Below, piece by piece: positions 39,201 through 50,495 of a DNA stretch of 64,000 bases (the stretch's first letter is position 1; each line of letters opens with the position of its first letter). A model generated the notes under the pieces. It had not been told where the DNA came from, ran no database searches, and saw only the letters and a program-made list of their open reading frames with translations. The DNA is from Lutjanus erythropterus (taxonomy: Eukaryota; Chordata; Actinopteri; Lutjaniformes; Lutjanidae): NCBI GenBank assembly GCA_020091685.1, contig CM034603.1:37800102-37864101 (forward strand). The letters run 5' to 3'. A program made the position numbers and the translations under genes.

Positions 39201-42200
39201 AAAAAGTAGGTCCACAGAAAAAAAAAGTTTAAAAACAGTGAGTGCCTTCTAGAGGAGAATATGTGTGAACGTACTCTCTGCGGTGCCCTTCAGGTGGAAA
39301 AATGTGATTAAGTGCATCACGACAGTCTGAGTCTGGAGGGGCGTATTTTAAAGAGGTCACTGAGTGTAAATTCACTTGTGAGGTACTTGTACTTTAGATG
39401 AGTATTTCCTTTTAATGCTACTTAAAAATTCTAATCTAGTCCATCTCACAGGGAATTATTCCAATTTATCTGACAGCTGCAGTCATCGCTTACTTTTCAG
39501 ATTAACTTTGTGCTCATTAAAACCATATGCTTAGTTTATAAAATAAGATTAAACCAGTGATTTCCAACTGTTTTGACCTGTGACCTCTTTCAAACAAGCC
39601 CAGAGATGTCTGATGATAATAATATTTCACAACAAAATCAAAGATGAGAAAAAAAGAAAAAGAATGAATTGATGCATCAGTATTAATAAAGATGTAAATT
39701 CTAATATCAGCCACAACCTGATGAGAACAGCAGGTCTCCTCTCACATATTCACCTCTCTCATAAATGTCTTCCACAGTGGGGTTTTGTTGTAATGCGTCG
39801 CCCCCTTGTGGAGATTTAAAGTGATACTCCAGTTCCCACACAGGGACACAGAGGACAGTTGTCTCAGTCTGTTTGCTTTCGGCACAGGAACTTCAGTGTA
39901 AGACTGTCATTTGAACCGCAGACTGTCAAAACACTTGACAGCAGTGAAAGAAGAAGTTCTCTGAATAAAAGCAAACAAACTGCTTACTAAAAGCCATTTT
40001 GTAGAAATTAGTTTCAAGAAAGAGTTTAAAAGGGATTCTTGGCAGCTTGGGGCCTCAGGACATTGCCGACATTTTAAGTTGGCCCCCAACCTGCCAGGTG
40101 GACGTTTCTGCCATTTTCGAAGGTGAGACAGTTGATTCACGAGAAAGGGACAGACGGACAACCCAAAAGCATAATGCCTCCTCCAGCCACGGCTGTTGTC
40201 AGTGTGGAGGCATAAAAATATTATAAATAATTTCAAAATATTGAATTTCTCCCATCAAGGACCCTAAGAAGCTACACTTTGAGACAAGAGAATCAACCCC
40301 ATTAATGTCAACTATACTAAATCTGATAAACCTCCACTAAAAAGTGCCTCAGAACAAAATAATAGTTGCAGTTGTGAAAGACATTTTCTAGTGAGGGTGG
40401 TAAATACACATTACAGTAAAGTCCTGAGTATCAAAGAATTATCAGCAAAATATACTGAAGTATCAAAATTAAAGTATTCCTTCCAAGTATTATACATTAT
40501 TTGTACCTGTGATATATGCATATAAGTAGTTTTAATGGTTGTGCATCATATTCATGATCATGTGTTGTGTTTGAAATATGTAAATCTGCAAATTAACTGG
40601 TAATTATAGTGGTCAAATTAAAATATTGGTGTGAATCTCCCTTTGAAATACAGAGAAGTAGAAGTGTAAAGTAGCATAAAGAGAGAGAGAGAATATAATT
40701 CAGTCCTCAGTGAAGCTGCATTTCGTACTGTCCAAAAACAGAAACACACCCACCCAGCAGTCAGTCCTAAACCAATATTGTTCTTGTGGGTTTGGTGAGA
40801 GGAGCTCGCAGCTTCTTTTGAACGTCTGAGGGGCAGATTGAGGACTTTCCAGGAAGGCTTTGACCTGCGTCTTCACCCTTCTGTGTCCCGGAGTTTTAGT
40901 TCTGCAAAATTTTCTCTGAAAGAAAACTTCTTCAGGGCCAGAAACAATGCGCCTGGTTGAGTGAAGCTGTGCAGACTCCCTAAAGTTCACATCATCTAAA
41001 AAGAACAATCTTAAAGGAGCAATACATAGCAACTGCATCACCAAAAATGCAGTTGAAAAATATCTTTATAATATAAGATTGAAGCTGGTATTTTCCCCTG
41101 ACTCCTCCTGCCCAGACTCAGGGAAGCTCAGGCAGGCTGCAGGAACACTGCAGGAGTGCAAGATGCATGCAACATTGTAAATTGACAATAATAAGTGAGG
41201 ACAAGTCCTCCACTGCAAGTTGATCAGTCAGATGGAAAAGGACAGGGTTAATGTGAGGTTAGCCTGTGACAAGGCTCAGAAGAAAAGAGCTTTATTTTCC
41301 AGCATGACTGAGGAGTAAAAATCAAACCCCTTTCAAAATAAAACCAGACTGATACTTTAACTCTGCCTCAAGCATCCATAGATTTATTATACGTAGATGC
41401 TGCATTGACCTTTGGATCTTCTTGTAACTTGGATACTACACAACTCACTGAAATCAGGTGAGAAATAAACAATATCATGTATTTTATCTTGAAATACTGC
41501 AGCTCAACAATGGAGCAGAAAATCAAAATGATCACTGCGGCGTCTATGGAGTCACCTCTACCCCTCCAGTCTGAGTTCCCCACAGAAGTCAGACTGGTTT
41601 AATCTTGTTTGTGTTTGGCCTTGAGACCTTGTTAGTCACCAAGCCCAGGTTGGACATTAAGAAAAATCCTGGTAAATATTAGCTGAGTCCAGTGGTGATG
41701 TGGTGGTAAACACCAGGCAGTGAGAACCACCTGCAAAACACCAACCCAGACTGAAATACTTATGTATCATGTCCCTGAAACAATCTGGACCTCAAATAAC
41801 TCACATCAGTTTCACATGATTTTACATTTAATGTGGATTTATATACTAAAAATAAATAGTTAACTTGTCTTGGGAGGTGGATGAAGTTACTTCTTGCTGG
41901 TTCTCAAATGCAAAAGAAAACAAACATCACATGTTGGCAGATTAACTTAACCGCTGTTTGTTTTGTAGGCGGGTTTGATTACAGTTCTGGGGGGCAGGTG
42001 AATGTCGGGATCCATGTGGGCTCAGTTTTCAGCTCTGTGGGGTGTTTATCTTGTCTGGGGCTTTTAGCAGTAGTCACAGTACATTTACTGTTATCTCAGT
42101 GCAGTACATGATATACTGAACCCTTATTTCACTTAGAAATACAACTTGAACAGAAGAACAGGAGTAAAGAGTGAAGTAAATAAATAGGAATCATGCTGTA

Positions 42201-42232
42201 GTTTAGAGATCAGATACAAAAATCAGTGAAAG
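33236..42232. other. Intergenic, no gene seen
   Basis: Notable only for a (CTC)n microsatellite at 36,621-36,655, an isolated AAAGGGATAGTTCACCCAAA end of a fish DNA transposon at 37,512, and a patch at 37,240-37,330 with two GATGGCGGC/ATATGGCGAC motifs. Fragments of the thin-copy AAGTACTTGTACTTT repeat lie at 39,375 and about 40,400-40,500. None of the open frames (up to 114 residues) resembles a known protein. Confidence 0.4.
36621..36655. repeat. (CTC)n microsatellite
   Basis: About eleven uninterrupted CCT/CTC triplets, a pure polypyrimidine strand, followed by CCAAACA. Confidence 0.95.
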
Positions 42233-42600
42233 GCAGTGGTGGAGGAAGTATTCAGAGCCTTTATGTAATGTGCATGTGCTAATACCACATTGTAAAAATA
42301 CTCTATTAATTAAGTTTTTTACAGCCCCTATATCACAAATCATGCCTCAAAGGGCTGTAAATAAAATAAAATACACAAAATATGCAAAAATGCATTACAT
42401 ATACAACATACAGAGACGCATAAAACAAAAATTGTACAATATCTATAACCTGTTTTGAAAATGTAAGTGGCTGATATTTTTGTTAAAATGTAAAAAGTAA
42501 AAGGTTGTTTAAAAAATAAATACTCAAGTAAAGTACAGACACCTGAAAAATCTAAGTACAGTAAATACATTAACAAAGTATTTGTGTTACCATCATACGT
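42233..42600. repeat. Dispersed fish repeat (GTGGTGGAGGAAGTATTCAG type)
   Basis: Opens GTGGTGGAGGAAGTATTCAG, with AATACCACATTGTAAAAATACTC shortly after. It resumes near 42,480 with AAAAGTAAAAGGTT and CTCAAGTAAAGTACAGAC. The middle (about 42,320-42,470) is unrelated AT-rich sequence, suggesting an insertion. Confidence 0.5.
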
Positions 42601-44030
42601 GAACAAGACCCTGCGATACTTGAACTCCTTTGCTTGCAGCAGCAACTCACTCCCAACTCAGAAGGAGCAATCCACTGAGTTCCAACAGAGAACCATGGCA
42701 ACGGACTTAGAGGTACTCACTCTCATCCTGGCAGCTTCACATTTAGCTGCAAACCGTCCCAGTGCGTGCTGAAGGTCACGGTCTGAAGAAGCCAACAGAA
42801 CCACAACATCTGCAAAAAGCAGAGGTGCAATTCTGAGGTTCAGTCTCCTCACTCCAATCAAGGAGGACAGGGGGCACAGGGTCGGAGACAGTGGAGGCAG
42901 CACAATCAGGAAATGTTTTCATTCTGGGTTTTTATCAGTAGTACCTTCACACAGCTCCCACACAGCTGAAAGCGAATATGAAATAGTAAAATAAAGCAGA
43001 TACCTGAAGGTACACACAGCGACACGAGAGAGAAACTAAACTTCAAACCACAGACATTCAGTTAGAAGCTACAAAATTACTGAGAGCTGAACATAAAGAG
43101 ATTTTCCAAAAGCCTTTCTCTCTGCTGCACACACAGATTCAACATATGCTTGATAAGAGGACGTGGTCGGCATGACATCACTGCAGTCCGGTCTGAGGTG
43201 GGTCGGGCTCGCTTTAGCCCCGTTCCAGAGTAGATCTTACCTCGTGAGGCAGCTGGATTCACAAGATCAGGAGATCATGCGAGAATCCAGGCTATAAGCT
43301 ATCTGTCTGTCTCTGCACCAAAGGTGATGTGAGCCAATCAGCCTCCATCAGAGGGACTGCTGGCAGCAATGGGTGTGGTTTTAGCGCGCCAACAGCGAGG
43401 AGCATCCATGGAAAGGATTCGTCTCAAACAAACAATGGCTGCTCCTGAAGAGGCCAGCATAGATACTGTGAGCAAAGAATGACACTGAAGGCTTTAATCG
43501 ATGGAAAATATGTTTTGGCTCTTCTTCTGGCTGGCTGTAGTTCGGTGAGTTGATCTGATGGGTTAAAGTTAGCCTGTGTTAGACGTGACAGATGGTTCAT
43601 CCAATCACATACCAAGTATTTTTTTAAAGTTCGCACCCTTTTCCAAACAGCTTCCCAGATGGTTCTGTCTAACGAACCACCTGGCGTGTCAGGTTAGAGG
43701 AGGTAATGTAAATATAAAGTCCCACCAGTACCTTTCTGCTGCATCAGGAGACCCCTGGGCCAATCAGGACTGAAAGGCCTCCTTGTTCAGCTCGACGGCT
43801 TCCTGACTGACGACCTTCTGACCACAACTCCTACCAGCCTCTACAAGGGAAGCTTTGAGCATCGCCCACTCAGATTCCATGTCCCCGACCTACCTCGGTA
43901 CGTACAAGAGATTCTTCCGGATGTGGGAGTTGAATACCTCACAGACGGGGGTCCTCTGCCAGACGTCTGCCCAGTTTATCCTCGCTACACGTTTTGGTTT
44001 ACCTGGTCTGTCTGGCAGCCTCTCTCACCA
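42590..44030 (-). mobile_element. Second LINE remnant, minus strand, with internal foreign sequence
   Basis: Read on the minus strand, 44,000-43,780 encodes CEVFNSHIRKNLLYVPR-stop-VGDMESEWAMLKASLVEA, the linker upstream of the reverse transcriptase in a common fish LINE. 42,905-42,595 encodes LIGVRRLNLRIAPLLFADVV, then DRDLQHALGRFAAKCEAA and KEFKYRRVLFT. The catalytic FADD box has decayed to FADV. Between them, about 43,250-43,730, lies a different repeat (TAGACAGAACCATCTGGGAA side), so the element is deleted and invaded. Confidence 0.8.
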
Positions 44031-44039
44031 TCTGAAAAA

Positions 44040-44217
44040 TACATTGAAATTATTCAAATTATTCAAAGGAAAAGCAGCAGATGTTCACATTTTAGAAGTC
44101 AGGACAACTAAAATGTCTTTACATGAAAAATTAATTAAACAATTATCAGAATGGTAGCCAATTAATTTTCTGTCAATCGTCTAATTGATTAATAGACTAA
44201 TCATTTCAGCTGTACTT
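44040..44217 (+). repeat. Dispersed fish repeat ending ATTGATTAATAGACTAATC...CAGCTGTA
   Basis: Contains GGAAAAGCAGCAGATGTTCA, then AATTAATTTTCTGTCAATCG, then the closing TAATCATTTCAGCTGTA. Same family as 54.36-54.58 and 54.82-54.89 kb in slc39a6 intron 6. Confidence 0.6.
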
Positions 44218-46089
44218 GTATTCACTGTCACATTTTATAAATCCTTCAATTACTGACGTAATTGATAAAGTAACTTGTAACTAGAGTTGTCAGATAAATG
44301 CAGTGAAGTAAAAGTACAGTTCCCTCTGAGATGTAGTAGAAGTAGAACCTCAAATTTGTACAGTACTCGAGTATTTAGTTACATTGCACCACTGATGTGA
44401 GACGCTTTTGTTTTGACGGTCCTCATGAGATGAGTCTTTGTTAGTAATCAAAAGGTAAACATTATTAATGAATGTATTTAATAAGTTCAAGGGCATGAAT
44501 TAGTACATTTATGATCGCAAGGCACTAATTACTAATCTGGGGGAGCCAAAGTGTCTTTTAATAATGATATTATGAAGAAAAAGAAAAAGTTCAATTCATA
44601 AAATCAAGGAAATATGGATCAACATTAATTCTGAGAGTTCCCAGGTCTTTCTGAACTAATCCGCCTCCCTTCTTCTTTCCCACAGACCTGGACACTGGCA
44701 GCGCTGTCACATGCTACCAAAGCTCAGTCACATGTTTTCCTCTGAACATCCTCCTCCTCAGCATCTGCTCTGTCCCCGTGTTGCCTTCAAGTGCTGCTTC
44801 TAAAATACTTCCTCTGAGTTTCTCTGGTTTTTGCTCTGCCTTACATGAAGCCTGTGCCATTTCCCACCCAGCTGGAATAAATACAGCAGTGAAACTATCA
44901 GTGGTCAATATGCAAGTTTTATTATTATATAGGTGATATTGGTAATATTTTTAAAATATAAATCTCATCACGTAGAGCAGTCCCAAACCGTTGACTCTAT
45001 CTTAGATAATTTCAGAACAGTTGGTGGTGTTTTGAGCCATTTCTGAAAACACAATGTGCAAATTTTTATAACTTAATGGAGAAATGTCAATAGTAAAACC
45101 AGCATTGATGTGTTTCATCACAGTAATATAATACAGTGCACAGCTCAAAAAACACTTGCAGTAAAAACACACGCAGTACCACTCATTACAAACATGCATT
45201 GCCGTTGATAAAACTAGTATTATAAAGTAGTTAAAAAAGAGCTCAGTGTTAAACATCTACACCAGTAACATACAACATACACAGAAATGCAGCCATAATA
45301 TTAATCCAAAAACATCACAAGGTAAGGTTTTCAATGCAGGACTTTTACTGGAGCACTTTCACAGTCTGGTAAACAGACATATATAACCAGATATCACACT
45401 GGCCTTTTGATTTTATGTCGACGTTGATGCCTTTTCCCTCGGTCAAGACTGACCTGTGAACAAATACATGTGGACGCAGGAGCTGCAGTTTTTATGATTA
45501 AAAAATTCAGAATAATGTTTATTTCTCGATACAATTTCAATGGGTGCAATTATATCCTAGTGCTTATGATCAAGATAGAGTGAGAAAAAAAGTTTTGATT
45601 TGTTTTTTTTTAACTTACTCCATTTAGATGATAACCTGTTAGTGTAACACCACTCACTGAAATCAGCTGGGAAATAAATGTTATAGTGTTTTTTTATTCA
45701 GAAATTCTTGACCCAGGGAAAATAGCATTGATGTTGACATAACACAGCAACAAGTTAAGGCAGTCATTGCAGTGTCTACATTTATATGTCTGTGGTGTGG
45801 TATTTGCACTTTTACTGAAGTCAGTGGTTCTAAAATAGGGGTCTGGGACCCCCAGGGGTCCATGGCACTCTGACAGGGGAGCCGTGAAAAGTTTTTTTTA
45901 TTCATTCATTTAAATTAATGAATCAGTCCAAATAGTAAATAAAAAAAATAAAAAAAAAAAAAGTTTCTTTTTTGGCTCTTTTGATAATAAAGACTGCAGA
46001 ACCCTGGGCTACGTTTATGCAAATTTTGTATAGGCCACAGACCTGGTCACTGAGGGCTTTGGTTTGCTCTGCATTTTCCCTCCTTCTGC
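44218..46089. other. Intergenic, no gene seen
   Basis: AT-rich. 45,825-45,890 carries a fish repeat motif (GGGGTCTGGGACCCCCAGG). Poly(A)/poly(T) tracts lie at 45,940-45,972. No recognisable coding sequence. Confidence 0.4.
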
Positions 46090-46239
46090 ACTCTGTGTAG
46101 AGCGTCCATGAGATTTCCGGCAGGCCCTGAAGGCGGCACAAACCACATCTTTCATTACCGGAGCGGAGAGGACCGAAGCGACATCGCGAAACCTCAACAC
46201 ATCACCCGGAGAGGATAAAACACAGTATTCACGTCCACT
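46090..46239 (+). other. Possible non-coding first exon of slc39a6
   Basis: A consensus-like donor (GTGAGTAA at 46,240) ends a CpG-rich stretch. The first coding exon has an acceptor only two bases before its ATG, so a separate upstream 5' UTR exon is required. The 5' boundary is a guess and other donors in the island are possible. Confidence 0.3.
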
Positions 46240-46600
46240 GTGAGTAATTTTAACACATATTAAGGCTGATATTGGTGTGATTTGTGGCCGAGCAGAGCCG
46301 CAGCATGTCCGCTCCGCACGGCGGCGGCAGCGGCTGCCTTCAGTTCCGGGTTTGCCGTCTTTGTGCACACGGCACCGGGCTGGTGCAGAGCGCACAAACC
46401 CAACGTGTTACTGTTTACCTCCAGTGTGTGCGAGTGTTTCTGTTCAAAGACAGACACGCATGGCTGGCTGTACCGCGGTAATGGATTTTATGGTTTTATG
46501 GCTTGATATGACCGTAAACTGAGGCCGAGCCTCGGCGGCAGCACGAGGCCCGGGCCTGGGCCGCAGCCACCTGGCAGATGCCATCTGCCAGCAGCATCCT
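46090..46600 (+). promoter_or_regulatory. CpG-rich promoter region of slc39a6
   Basis: A sharp rise in G+C and CpG within AT-rich flanks, with many CCGG/GCGG stretches and no obvious TATA box. It is the only such island upstream of the ZIP gene and lies 3.7-4.2 kb before the start codon, which fits a promoter with a spliced 5' UTR. One metal-response-element core (TGCACAC, 46,364-46,370) is present, but a single core is expected by chance. The open frames here on both strands look like no known protein. Confidence 0.55.
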
Positions 46601-46744
46601 CCGAGAAATTACACGAAATAACTGCTGCTAGCAGGGAGGCTAACACCGCTAATTCACTGTTAGACACAGAGGAGGTGAGGAAGCTTCCACCGTGTTAGTA
46701 CTATCACCAGTTAAACATTAATATTTACCATTGTTACTGACAAT

Positions 46745-47470
46745 GATGAGCTGTGTGTTTTGTTAAGATGACGTTTAAACAGCCACCCTCACCTGGCTTC
46801 ATTTGTATGAGCCGTATGCCAGGCTCCATTCAGAAAACCTGTAAGTTAATTGTCCTGTCCTGCTTAAGGACGTATACTATGTCAACACACATCAGTTTTT
46901 GGGAATCCAATCATTCAGAAGGTGCTCTTCAATTCGGCTCAACATCCAACGAACCAGGCAACATCTCTCTAGTTTTCTCTAGTTTCTCTTGTTTCTAGTT
47001 TTCCACTACTTTTCTCATCCATCATACTGTTCACGTGTCTTCTGAAAACACTGTGGGTAAACGTTATAATTTTGTTTAAGTTGTCTGGCAGATAGTGTGA
47101 TCAGCAGTGTGTGATCTAATTCGGATTCTTTTTTGATAAGTGCCGTGTTATAGTAGATCCATATCCGGCTTCAGTTGTTGCAGTCGTACGCCAGACCTCT
47201 TTCAGAAAACCTGCACATTTGTATTCTTCCTTTGGTAGGAAAGAATATTCAATCTCAACACAAGTGAACTTTTTTGAAATCCAATCACTCAAAATCTGCT
47301 CTTCAGTTCGGCTTAACTTCCAACAAACCAGGCAACATTTTTTTTTTTTAGTTTTCTCAGCCATCTGTTTCCATATGTCTTCTCAAAACACCGCTGTGGG
47401 TTAACGGTATAATTTGGTTTAAATTGGCTGGCGGACAGTGAGATTTAATTGCCTTCTTTTGTTGTTTTGA
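46745..47470. repeat. Diverged tandem duplication, period about 374 bp, in slc39a6 intron 1
   Basis: CCAGGCAACAT occurs at 46,954 and 47,328. Around it both copies share TTTCAGAAAACCTG, AATCCAATCA, TGCTCTTCA.TTCGGCT, then GTCTTCT.AAAACAC and GTGGGT.AACG.TATAATTT. Copies differ at perhaps a quarter of positions with small indels. The array begins some 150 bp after the CpG island. Confidence 0.8.
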
Positions 47471-48159
47471 ATAAGTGTTGTTTTATAATAGAGTTAATCT
47501 CTGATTATATCCGGAATTAACCATAATCCGTGAAAAGGTCCTCCGTCATTCAGCCCAGCAGACACTTGTTCTGTAATCATGGTTCCATTGTGTAAGAGCG
47601 GTAATTCCCTGAAATTAACGTCAGACGTGTGTTCAGTTTAAACCGCAGTGTGTAATGTCAACTTTATGTGATTCAACAACAAGCATAAACTCATATACTC
47701 AAGTACTGTACTGAAGTGCAACTTCGAGGTACTTGTAAAATATGATGTATTGTTATAAAGTAAATGAAACTCCATCATTGCATAAAATGTGCAGGATTAG
47801 CTCCATCGCAGCCAGCTATACTGGAGATGCTGCAAACAATAATAAACAATAATCCAGTCATATAAGTAAGGGTTAATGTACAGTGTATGATATTACAGTA
47901 AAGACCATCTCACTGTACACTGTCTTGCTTATTACATGGTTACTAACCAACAAAATTATTTGGCACACATTTATGTGACACAAAATATTAATTTTAAAAT
48001 GATTTTATGGCTTTATTTTGCAATAGTGATCTTCTCGCTGTACAATATCCTGCCCATTACTTGGTTATGTACCAAAAAATCAAAATATGAAAGAAAGTAT
48101 TAATTTTAAAATGATTTTAGCGATCTAACAATGTTTTTATTGTTCGTCCCGGAACTGCA

Positions 48160-48231
48160 GCTGCTGCTTCTCCAAACTGGGGGCGTCTCAGCTGCCATCT
48201 ACTGTCAAATAATCTGAACTATCCCTTTAAG
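48160..48231. mobile_element. Terminal fragment of the foldback element family
   Basis: GCTGCTTCTCCAAACTGGGG through TCTGAACTATCCCTTTA matches the right arm of the intact element at 59.7-60.5 kb. Only this end is present. Confidence 0.65.
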
Positions 48232-48288
48232 TACCTTTGCCAATTATGCTTGTGGACAAACTATGAATGCTGGACTCTTAATGACAAG

Positions 48289-48639
48289 TGCTGCACAATT
48301 CATGGTAAAATTATCAAAACTGAAATATGGCCAAGTGCAATATCCAAATTGCAAAACCAGAAATTAATCACGATTCTTTGAAGAAGGAAAAACGTGTGAG
48401 CAAATAGCCTTATAATGAAGAGCTGTAATCCTGCAGAGATGCTCAGGGCAAACAAATCTTGTTCTGCAGATATAAGAAAACACGTTTGTTTGACACCAGC
48501 AAATTTCACATTATTATGATTTTAATAGTTTTTTTTCAGTAATTATGAAAATTGTAATCCAAAAATGATAATTCCCACTCATCATATCACATATTGCAGT
48601 TGCAATTTCGGTCAAAATAATCGCAAATCATGCAGCCCT
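48289..48639. mobile_element. Copy of the GGGCTGCAC-ended element
   Basis: Runs from TGCTGCACAATT to CATGCAGCCCT. The interior (CAATATCCAAATTGCAAAACCA-like, TTATAATGAAGAGCTGTAAT, GAAAATTGTAATCCAAAAAT) parallels the copy at 5.5 kb. Confidence 0.6.
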
Positions 48640-50129
48640 ATTAATGACATAATTTGAATTTTTAAATCAGTTTTTTGCATTAAGTAATTTAATACTTCTT
48701 CTGCTGCTGTTCAACCATCAATCAAATTATTTAAACTTCAAAATGAAGACCTGAAGTTGGACGAGTGTGTTCCTGTTGTAATAAGGTGGTAATCCCTCTG
48801 TGTTGTATCATCTTGTACCTCTGTGTTGGAGTTATAAACTGTAAATTATAGGGATTATTTCTGACCGTGAGTTAAAAGATGGAGGTCAAAAGTAAAACTG
48901 TGGACACGGACTGTGAAGCTGTTTGTTTTTCCCCTCAGAAGAGGGAAGTGAGACTGACAGTTGTTAAATCAAACAAAGAAAAGTTGTTTTTCAAACACAT
49001 TTGAACATTTCCCAGTTCTAAGTCCTCCAGTCTGAGAACCTTTCTTCTTTGTCAGACGAAACAAGCAGCTTTGAGACGGCTTCTTCAGGAAAGTTTTGAG
49101 AATCACTCAGCTTTAGGTGTTCCAGGTACCTGATTCATCATCAGACAGTACTGTAGTGGGGTTTTGGTTGCTTGAACTTTTAAGGTGAAGTAAAAACTTC
49201 TGATTTTATGATTCATCTTTATGTGGAGCTGCTCACAGTCATCCTGTGAACTTCAGCCAAACTCCAGAGCCAAAAGTTCTAAATTTAGTGTTGTGACTGA
49301 GAAGGGGATTTGTAATAAGCTCCACTGCTATAATAATCTCTTTTTGATTCATTATGTCATCAGGGTGTCACGACTCTCCAAATCCATGATTCAGTATTAT
49401 TTTACATGTTAGGCCAGGGTTCGATTTATTTATTTATTTATTTATTTTAACTCTTTTTTTTTATATACTGACAGACTATTGAATCTTTATTTGTAAATAT
49501 CAACAGATTATTGGTTTTGTGCCTTGAAAACTGTCATTAATATTTTCATATTCTTCTTAAAATATAAAGTCTACATGGTGTCAACACGGTTCAGCGGGAA
49601 TATTTTTCTTTAATTGCCTTGTTGTGCAAAGTAGTCCAAAGTAAATTTTTACTTGCCCATGAGGAATTGGCTTTTTTTTTTTTAAATCAGCAGTTATCAA
49701 ATAACAACAAAAACTAAAGTTAAATGTCTTGTTTTGTCAGTCTATAACCAAAAATCCAAAAATACTAAGTTTAATATGGTAATAAATAAACAGAGAAAAG
49801 CATGAAATCACCATATTTGAGAGGTTGAAAACACCATTTACTGCCATTTTTGCACGAGGAATTACTTAAACTATTAAACTATTTTGATAATCAATTAATT
49901 GTATAAATCTTTTTTTACCACTTGCCTGGTTGTTGCAAGTAGGTGAGGGTGGAGAGAGGAAAATATTGTCTGGTTATACAGGATTTCTGCAAAATCCTGG
50001 AGAAGTCTCAGTGTGTCTGAGTCAGTTTGAATCTGCTGAAGCATCAAATCAGAATCGACAGATAGTTTAGATATTTTCACATTGACTTTATAATAATTTG
50101 ATATGATGATAAGCCTTCTAATATATTCT

Positions 50130-50222
50130 AGAGCCCGACTAATACTTAGATTTTGGGGCCGATACAGATCTTTGACATTAAAAAACTGCAATATTTATAT
50201 CTGCTGATATTTCTTTAGATAT
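50130..50222. repeat. Dispersed repeat fragment just upstream of slc39a6 coding exon 1
   Basis: AGAGCCCGACTAATACTTAG, then GGGGCCGATACAGAT and GATATTTCTTTAGATATTCT match a fish repeat I recall (inverse of a GGGCTCGACCGATAT end). It ends only about 65 bp before the acceptor at 50,287, so the polypyrimidine tract of this exon lies next to transposon-derived sequence. Confidence 0.5.
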
Positions 50223-50289
50223 TCTGACATGTATGGCGGGATGAGCTGCTTGTTGCTGTTTTCTGAACATCCTTGTTCTGCTGACAGAG

Positions 50290-50495
50290 ATGATGGAAGA
50301 GAGGAGGAGACGAGCCGTCTTGGCCGTGATGTTTCTCCTCGCCATGAGTTTGTGTGCTTGTGGCGGGTCGGCCGGGCTGGACTGCAGCCCGTCCGCCACA
50401 GAGACGAACAGCGCGGCGCGTTTAATGTCCGCTGTGGTCGACTCGCAGAGAGCCGAGCAGAGCCAGAGGCAACACCTGGAGGCACTGTTCAACAG
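50290..50495 (+). CDS. slc39a6: slc39a6 coding exon 1 (signal peptide)
   Basis: Encodes residues 1-68 plus two bases of codon 69. The acceptor AG is at 50286-50287, two bases before the ATG, so translation begins almost at the exon edge. Two ATG codons are adjacent (50290 and 50293) and either could be used. A basic run (RRRR at 5-8) precedes a hydrophobic core (about 9-22) ending in small residues, typical of a signal peptide. The donor at 50496 follows AACAG. Confidence 0.9.

Larger units (their letters stand above)
47471..50129. other. Probable slc39a6 5' UTR intron, no coding sequence
   Basis: Contains the GGGCTGCAC-type element (48,289-48,639), an inverted-repeat element end at 48,160-48,231, a (TTTA)n run at 49,424-49,449, and 49,660-49,900 material related to the AATCGATTAATCG repeat family. 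No exon is recognisable. Confidence 0.45.

Noticed and set aside
40700..41044. 114-residue minus-strand open frame
   Set aside because: No recognisable domain, no signal peptide or splice context, and not flanked by a promoter-like region.
46364..46370. Single metal-response-element core TGCACAC near the slc39a6 promoter
   Set aside because: A seven-base degenerate core occurs often by chance; without a cluster it is not evidence of MTF-1 control.
46015..46522. Overlapping open frames of 65-126 residues on both strands in the 46-kb CpG island
   Set aside because: GC-rich islands favour long chance frames. None resembles a known protein, and the neighbouring donor fits a 5' UTR exon better.
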